Source: Rikenella sp031551865 (GTDB lineage Bacteria > Bacteroidota > Bacteroidia > Bacteroidales > Rikenellaceae). Taken from it: DNA of 64,000 bases. The notes beneath the pieces were generated by a model. That model did not search any database. It was given only the letters and a program-made list of their open reading frames with translations, and was not told the origin of the DNA. The DNA lies in assembly GCA_031551865.1 (NCBI GenBank), contig JAVBMY010000004.1:248001-312000 (forward strand), read 5' to 3'. Position 1 is the first letter of the stretch; each line of letters opens with the position of its first letter. Of the stretch, positions 60,090 through 64,000 are shown piece after piece. The translations under genes and the position numbers were made by a program.

Positions 60090-61349
60090 CTATTCGTACC
60101 GCAACGCCTCGACCGGATCGAGCGAGGCCGCCCGTCGCGCCGGGAAATAGCCCGACGAAATCCCCACGATAAAACAGAGCGTCACTCCCACGAACACCCA
60201 GAACCACGGAATCACGAACGGGTCGTCCATCACGAGCGACAACAGATTTCCGGCCATAATGCCGAGCGCGATCCCGCACAGGCCGCCCAACTGGCTGATG
60301 ATAATCGATTCGAGCAGAAATTGTTGCCGAATCACGCTCGGCCGGGCACCGAGCGCCATGCGCGTGCCGATTTCGCGCGTGCGTTCACTCACCGACACCA
60401 GCATGATATTCATCAGACCGACCGCAGCTCCCAACAACGTAATAATACCGATCACCACAGCCGCCGTAGTGACCATCGACATCTGCTCGATGCGCATCTG
60501 GGCGATCCCGTCGCTGCGTTCGAGCGTGAAATCCGTGTCATCGGCCGCCGACAACCGGCGGATCGACCGCATGAGCCCTTCGGCCTCGCCCACCGCATAG
60601 TCGAAATACGACTGGTCGTCGGGCACCACCGTGATCGTCAGGCCCTGCCAGGCGATCTGGAACGTGGCCGCCGCCTTGGTGAGCGGGATCAGGATCTGGC
60701 GGTCGCGGTTGCCGCCCATCCCCGCTCCGGCCCCTTTGGATTCGAGCACGCCGATCACCGTATACGGGCCGCCACCGATGTAAATCTGGCGTCCGAGCGG
60801 CGATTCGCTGCCCGTGAAAAGACGCTTTACGACATCTTGCCCGATGATGGCCACCGCGCGGCCTCCGTTCGATTCGCTCTGCGAAAAATTGCGCCCTTCG
60901 GCCAATTTCAGTCCTCCCACCCGCAACGCATTGTCGTCGGTCGCCACCAGCCGCACATTGGGGTTGGTCTTGTTCGATCCATACTTGACAACCGCGGAGC
61001 CACTCACCGTGAGCGACAGCGACATGGTGGACCGGAACGGGAAACGCTCACAGAACTCCTGCGCCTGGGAATAAGAGATATACGGCAACCGCTGGCGGGA
61101 ACGTTCGGCGCTACCCTGCCGCGAGAAGCGTTGGCTGCTGATCGTGAAGCTATTGTCACCCAAGGCCGCAAACGACTCGGTGATACTCGCCTTCATAGAC
61201 TCGATGGCCGTCACGATCCCCACCAGCGCCATGATCCCCACGGCGATCATCGCCATCGTGAGGATCGTCCTCAGCTTATTGCTGAAGATCGACGAAAACG
61301 ACACCCGCAGGTTCTCGACAAAAAAAGTATTCTTTCGGAACAATGACAT
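60090..61349 (-). CDS. MacB/FtsX-type ABC transporter permease
   Basis: 419 residues. One N-terminal membrane helix (about 25-47; RTILTMAMIAVGIMALVGIV), a periplasmic MacB core domain (about 50-285), and three C-terminal helices in the FtsX domain with MNIMLVSVSERTREIGTRMA and LGARPSVIRQQFLLES. The C-terminus ends ASLDPVEALRYE as in this family. MacB-type permeases couple ATP hydrolysis to periplasmic work such as lipoprotein or peptide export. No ABC ATPase or MacA gene is adjacent, so the partners are elsewhere. Confidence 0.9.
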   Translation of the reverse strand: MSLFRKNTFFVENLRVSFSSIFSNKLRTILTMAMIAVGIMALVGIVTAIESMKASITESFAALGDNSFTISSQRFSRQGSAERSRQRLPYISYSQAQEFCERFPFRSTMSLSLTVSGSAVVKYGSNKTNPNVRLVATDDNALRVGGLKLAEGRNFSQSESNGGRAVAIIGQDVVKRLFTGSESPLGRQIYIGGGPYTVIGVLESKGAGAGMGGNRDRQILIPLTKAAATFQIAWQGLTITVVPDDQSYFDYAVGEAEGLMRSIRRLSAADDTDFTLERSDGIAQMRIEQMSMVTTAAVVIGIITLLGAAVGLMNIMLVSVSERTREIGTRMALGARPSVIRQQFLLESIIISQLGGLCGIALGIMAGNLLSLVMDDPFVIPWFWVFVGVTLCFIVGISSGYFPARRAASLDPVEALRYE

Positions 61350-61455
61350 TCAGATAAACTCGATTCGGAAAATCGCCCTAAAAATAGTAACTTCGCGGGT
61401 GATTCGCAATTATTGACACACGATTCGGCCGATGTGGCCGTAAAATTCATACCCT

Positions 61456-62853
61456 ATGGCACTGATCAAATCCATTTCCGGCATCCGCGGCACCATCGGC
61501 GGCCGTCCCGGCGATGCGCTCACCCCCCTCGACCTCGTAAAATTCACCGCCTGCTACGTAGGCCAGCTTCGCACCCAATCGCCCGGCCAACGGGTGAAAA
61601 TTGTGCTCGGCCGTGACGCGCGCCTGAGTGGCGAACTGGTCAACGACATTGTCGAAGGTACCCTGCTGGCCTGCGGCGCCGACGTCGTGGCGCTGGGGCT
61701 CGCCACCACCCCCACCGTCGAAATGGCCGTCGCACACTACCGGGCCAACGGCGGCATCATCCTCACCGCGAGTCACAATCCCAAGCAGTGGAACGCCCTG
61801 AAGCTGCTGAACGCCGACGGCGAATTCCTCAGCGCGGCCGATGGACAGCAAATCCTCGCCGCCGCCGACCGTGGCGACTACGCGTTCGCCGAAATCGACG
61901 ACATCGGGCACGTCACCCGCGAAACCTTCGAACACCAACACATAACCGCCGTGATGGCCCTGCCGCTTGTAGACACCGACGCCATCCGCAAAGCCGGGTT
62001 CAAGGTGGTCGTTGACGCCGTAAACTCGGTGGGCGGCACCGCGATCCCCGCCCTGCTCGAAGCGCTGGGCGTCGAAACCGTGCGCCTCTACTGCGACCCG
62101 ACGGGCCACTTCCCCCACAATCCCGAACCGCTGCCCGAGCACCTGACCGAACTCTCGGCTGCCGTCGTGCGCGAAAAAGCCGACCTCGGCATAGCCGTCG
62201 ACCCCGACGTCGACCGGTTGGCCCTCGTGTGCGAAAACGGCGACATGTTCGGCGAAGAGTATACCCTCGTGGCCTGTGCCGACTATGTGCTGGCCCATAC
62301 CCCCGGCAACACCGTATCGAACCTCAGTTCGTCGCGCGCCCTGCGCGACATCACCCTGAAACATGGCGGAAGCTATGCCGCCGCAGCCGTAGGCGAAGTC
62401 AACGTAGTGGCCAAGATGAAGGAAACCGGAGCCGTGATCGGCGGCGAAGGCAACGGCGGCGTCATTTACCCCGCCCTGCACTCCGGCCGCGACGCCCTCG
62501 TGGGTGTGGCTCTGTTCCTCTCGCTGCTGGCCCGCAACGGCAAAAAAACCTCAGAGCTGCGCGCTTCCTACCCGGCCTATTTCATGTCGAAAAAGCGCAT
62601 CGACCTGCCCGCCGGCACCGATACCGACGCCATCCTCGCCGAAATGAAAGCCCGCTACGCTGCTGGCGGCGCCACCGAAGGCCAGATGACCGACATCGAC
62701 GGCGTGAAAATCGACTTCCCCGCCGAATGGGTGCACCTGCGCAAGTCCAACACCGAGCCCATCATCCGCGTCTATTCCGAAAGCGGATCGCAGGCTGCCG
62801 CCGACACCCTTGCCGGACGCTTCGTCCAAGAGATCGAAGAGATCATAAAATAA
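61456..62853 (+). CDS. glmM: Phosphoglucosamine mutase
   Basis: 465 residues. Converts glucosamine 6-phosphate to glucosamine 1-phosphate for UDP-GlcNAc, peptidoglycan and lipid A. The phosphoserine is S106 in LTASHNPKQWNALKLLN, the metal loop DPDVDR is 249-254, and the sugar-binding GGEGNGGVIYP and RKSNTEPIIRVYSE motifs are present. Length and motif variants suit the Bacteroidota GlmM, although phosphomannomutase activity cannot be excluded. A TAACTTCG box lies 60 bases upstream (weak). Confidence 0.9.
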   Translation: MALIKSISGIRGTIGGRPGDALTPLDLVKFTACYVGQLRTQSPGQRVKIVLGRDARLSGELVNDIVEGTLLACGADVVALGLATTPTVEMAVAHYRANGGIILTASHNPKQWNALKLLNADGEFLSAADGQQILAAADRGDYAFAEIDDIGHVTRETFEHQHITAVMALPLVDTDAIRKAGFKVVVDAVNSVGGTAIPALLEALGVETVRLYCDPTGHFPHNPEPLPEHLTELSAAVVREKADLGIAVDPDVDRLALVCENGDMFGEEYTLVACADYVLAHTPGNTVSNLSSSRALRDITLKHGGSYAAAAVGEVNVVAKMKETGAVIGGEGNGGVIYPALHSGRDALVGVALFLSLLARNGKKTSELRASYPAYFMSKKRIDLPAGTDTDAILAEMKARYAAGGATEGQMTDIDGVKIDFPAEWVHLRKSNTEPIIRVYSESGSQAAADTLAGRFVQEIEEIIK

Positions 62854-62857
62854 AATC

Positions 62858-63048
62858 ATACCCCTTTTTTCCGCCGTCGGCGGTGGGCGTAAACGAGCCC
62901 AGGGCGAGTGTGACAGCCCGCCGCATGGGGTGGCGGCGGACTGCCGGGATCGCTTACGCAACCCGGGTAAATGCACAAATCACCCCCGAAAACAAAGGTT
63001 AAAATGCAGGGGATATTATTGGATAAGCCTATAAAATAACCCTCATCC
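62858..63048 (+). repeat. Family B repeat, copy 2
   Basis: Matches 51075-51262 in opposite orientation over about 185 bases. It begins 5 bases after the glmM stop. See copy 1 for the shared blocks. Confidence 0.8.
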
Positions 63049-63074
63049 TGTTATTTTTTGGCGCAAGCCAGGCC

Positions 63075-63310
63075 GCATATCATCCCGAGTGCAGCCGAAT
63101 CGACGCTGGCAGTGAGTACAATGCAACCGACGCTTGCAGCAGGCGCAGAGGTTGCTTGGAGGAAAACCCCGGTTAAGCTCGCCTGCAAATTGCCGAACGC
63201 CGAGGAGGAAAGAGCCACGAAGTGGATTTAGGGAACTTTTCAATGAAATCCATAGCCCGGATGCCGAAAAGATCCTTCGGCTTCGTTGCACTCTGCTCGG
63301 GATAACATGC
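63075..63310. repeat. Large family A1 element with family D nested inside
   Basis: Outer ends GCATATCATCCCGAGTGCAG (63075) and CTCTGCTCGGGATAACATGC (to 63310) are inverted. Inside, about 63173-63229, is family D (GTTAAGCTCGCCTGCAAATT, GAGGAGGAAAGAGCCACGAA, GTGGATTTA), also found inside the A2 element at 9018. Together with family B copy 2 it fills the gap 62854-63366. Confidence 0.7.
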
Positions 63311-63366
63311 GGCTGGGCTATAAAAGCACGGGAATAACATAGAAATATAAAATCCACCTATTTAAT

Positions 63367-64000
63367 ATGTTAGTCAAGACCTACTCCAGCACCGTCGAGG
63401 GCATCGACGCGCGCACGATCACCGTCGAGGTGAACCTCTCGCCCGGCATCAAATTCCTGGTGGTGGGCCTACCCGACAACAGTGTGCGCGAGAGTCAGCA
63501 ACGCATCACCGCCGCCTTCGCCAACACGCAATACCGGATGCCTGGCTTCAACATCCTCGTGAACATGGCTCCCGCCGACCTGCGCAAGATCGGCTCGCAC
63601 TACGACCTGCCCATTGCCATCGGTATCCTCGCCGCCTCGAAACAAATGCCTGCCGAACGGATCGGCCGCTACATCCTCGTGGGCGAACTCTCGCTCGACG
63701 GACAACTCGCCCCCGTGCGGGGCGCGCTCCCCATTGCTATACAAGCCCGCAAAGAAGGCTTCAAGGGAATCATCCTCCCGGCCTCCAACGCCCGCGAGGC
63801 TGCCGTGGTGCAAGACCTCAAGGTATACGGCGTCGAGAACCTCACGCAAGCCGTAGAAGTACTCAGCGGCGATTCCGACATCAAACCGACCGTCATCAAC
63901 ACCCGCGAGGAGTACTTCGCACGACTCGACAGCTTCGACATCGATTTCCGCGATGTGAAAGGACAAGCCGCCGTCAAGCGCGCCCTTGAGATCGCCGCCG
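63367..64000 (+). CDS. YifB/ComM-family Mg chelatase-like AAA+ protein, N-terminal part
   Basis: The frame runs from ATG 63367 to the window edge, about 211 residues of a usual ~510. The N-terminal ChlI-like domain is clear: STVEGIDARTITVEVNLSPG, FLVVGLPDNSVRESQQRITA, NILVNMAPADLRKIGSHYDL and LVGELSLDGQLAPVRGALPI. The last visible residues, FRDVKGQAAVKRALEIAA, lead into the AAA+ ATP-binding domain. ComM, a family member, aids branch migration during natural transformation; the role in Bacteroidota is not established. Confidence 0.9.
   Translation, partial: MLVKTYSSTVEGIDARTITVEVNLSPGIKFLVVGLPDNSVRESQQRITAAFANTQYRMPGFNILVNMAPADLRKIGSHYDLPIAIGILAASKQMPAERIGRYILVGELSLDGQLAPVRGALPIAIQARKEGFKGIILPASNAREAAVVQDLKVYGVENLTQAVEVLSGDSDIKPTVINTREEYFARLDSFDIDFRDVKGQAAVKRALEIAA

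Noticed and set aside
61456..62853. Phosphomannomutase/phosphoglucomutase instead of GlmM
   Set aside because: Short length and motif variants fit bacterial GlmM better, though the substrate is not proven by sequence.
364..63310. CRISPR array or tRNA cluster among the repeats
   Set aside because: The repeats are single, scattered inverted elements without regular spacers; no cloverleaf or cas gene was recognised.

Overview
This 64 kb window looks like a chromosome segment of a gut Bacteroidota, most like Alistipes or another Rikenellaceae (inferred from gene families, fairly GC-rich coding sequence and gene order; no 16S gene is present). Three observations support this. Many genes are preceded by the Bacteroidota -7 box TAnnTTTG, often with TTTG or TTG about 19-20 bases upstream. 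Shine-Dalgarno sequences are largely absent. The gene content is typical: Na+-NQR, BamA-like and OmpA-like envelope proteins, DUF3472, DUF3822, DUF4293, DUF3109, DUF6249. No rRNA, tRNA, CRISPR array, prophage or insertion-sequence transposase was seen.

Layout. 0-7.3 kb: end of nqrF, gyrA, a TPR lipid-exported/periplasmic protein, an SPFH protein, and an ECF sigma factor with a coupled small membrane protein, divergent from a DUF6249 protein. 7.5-17.4 kb: Fe-S cluster assembly genes sufB, sufC, sufD, sufS, with an SPFH/ribbon-helix-helix gene pair placed between sufB and sufC, then tmk, a MauE/DoxX-like protein and a K+/H+ antiporter. 17.4-24.7 kb: a histidine operon (hisG, hisD, hisC-hisB fusion, hisH, hisA, hisF, hisIE) preceded by what reads as a classical attenuator, with a 25-residue leader peptide containing HIHGHHHH and a terminator hairpin. 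25-44.4 kb: pfkA, an OmpA-like protein, a 5'-nucleotidase C-domain protein, gcvP, a BamA-like protein, slyD, a thioredoxin-fold protein without cysteines, pheT, thiC, rpsA and a DUF3472 lipoprotein. 44.6-51 kb: RNase Z, guaA, a RecD-like helicase, an unknown membrane-anchored protein, DUF3822 and rsmD. 51-64 kb: doxX, guaB, an ECF sigma factor overlapping a GT2 glycosyltransferase, nagB, a small Cys-rich membrane protein, a short RibF, rex, DUF4293, DUF3109, a MacB-type permease, glmM and the start of yifB.

Most of this is core metabolism. The two main novelties are in the his region: the attenuator and the HisC-HisB(IGPD) fusion, which leaves the operon without any histidinol-phosphate phosphatase. 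The other striking property is the intergenic space. It is filled with families of inverted-repeat elements: family A (arms beginning GTCATCC or GTCATTGC, at least a dozen sites), family B (two copies of about 185 bp), family D (nested in family A at two sites), and unique structured elements near 24.8, 59.1 and 60.0 kb. One family A copy lies inside the his operon. Both GMP-synthesis genes (guaA, guaB) and two amino-sugar genes (nagB, glmM) are present but not linked to one another.
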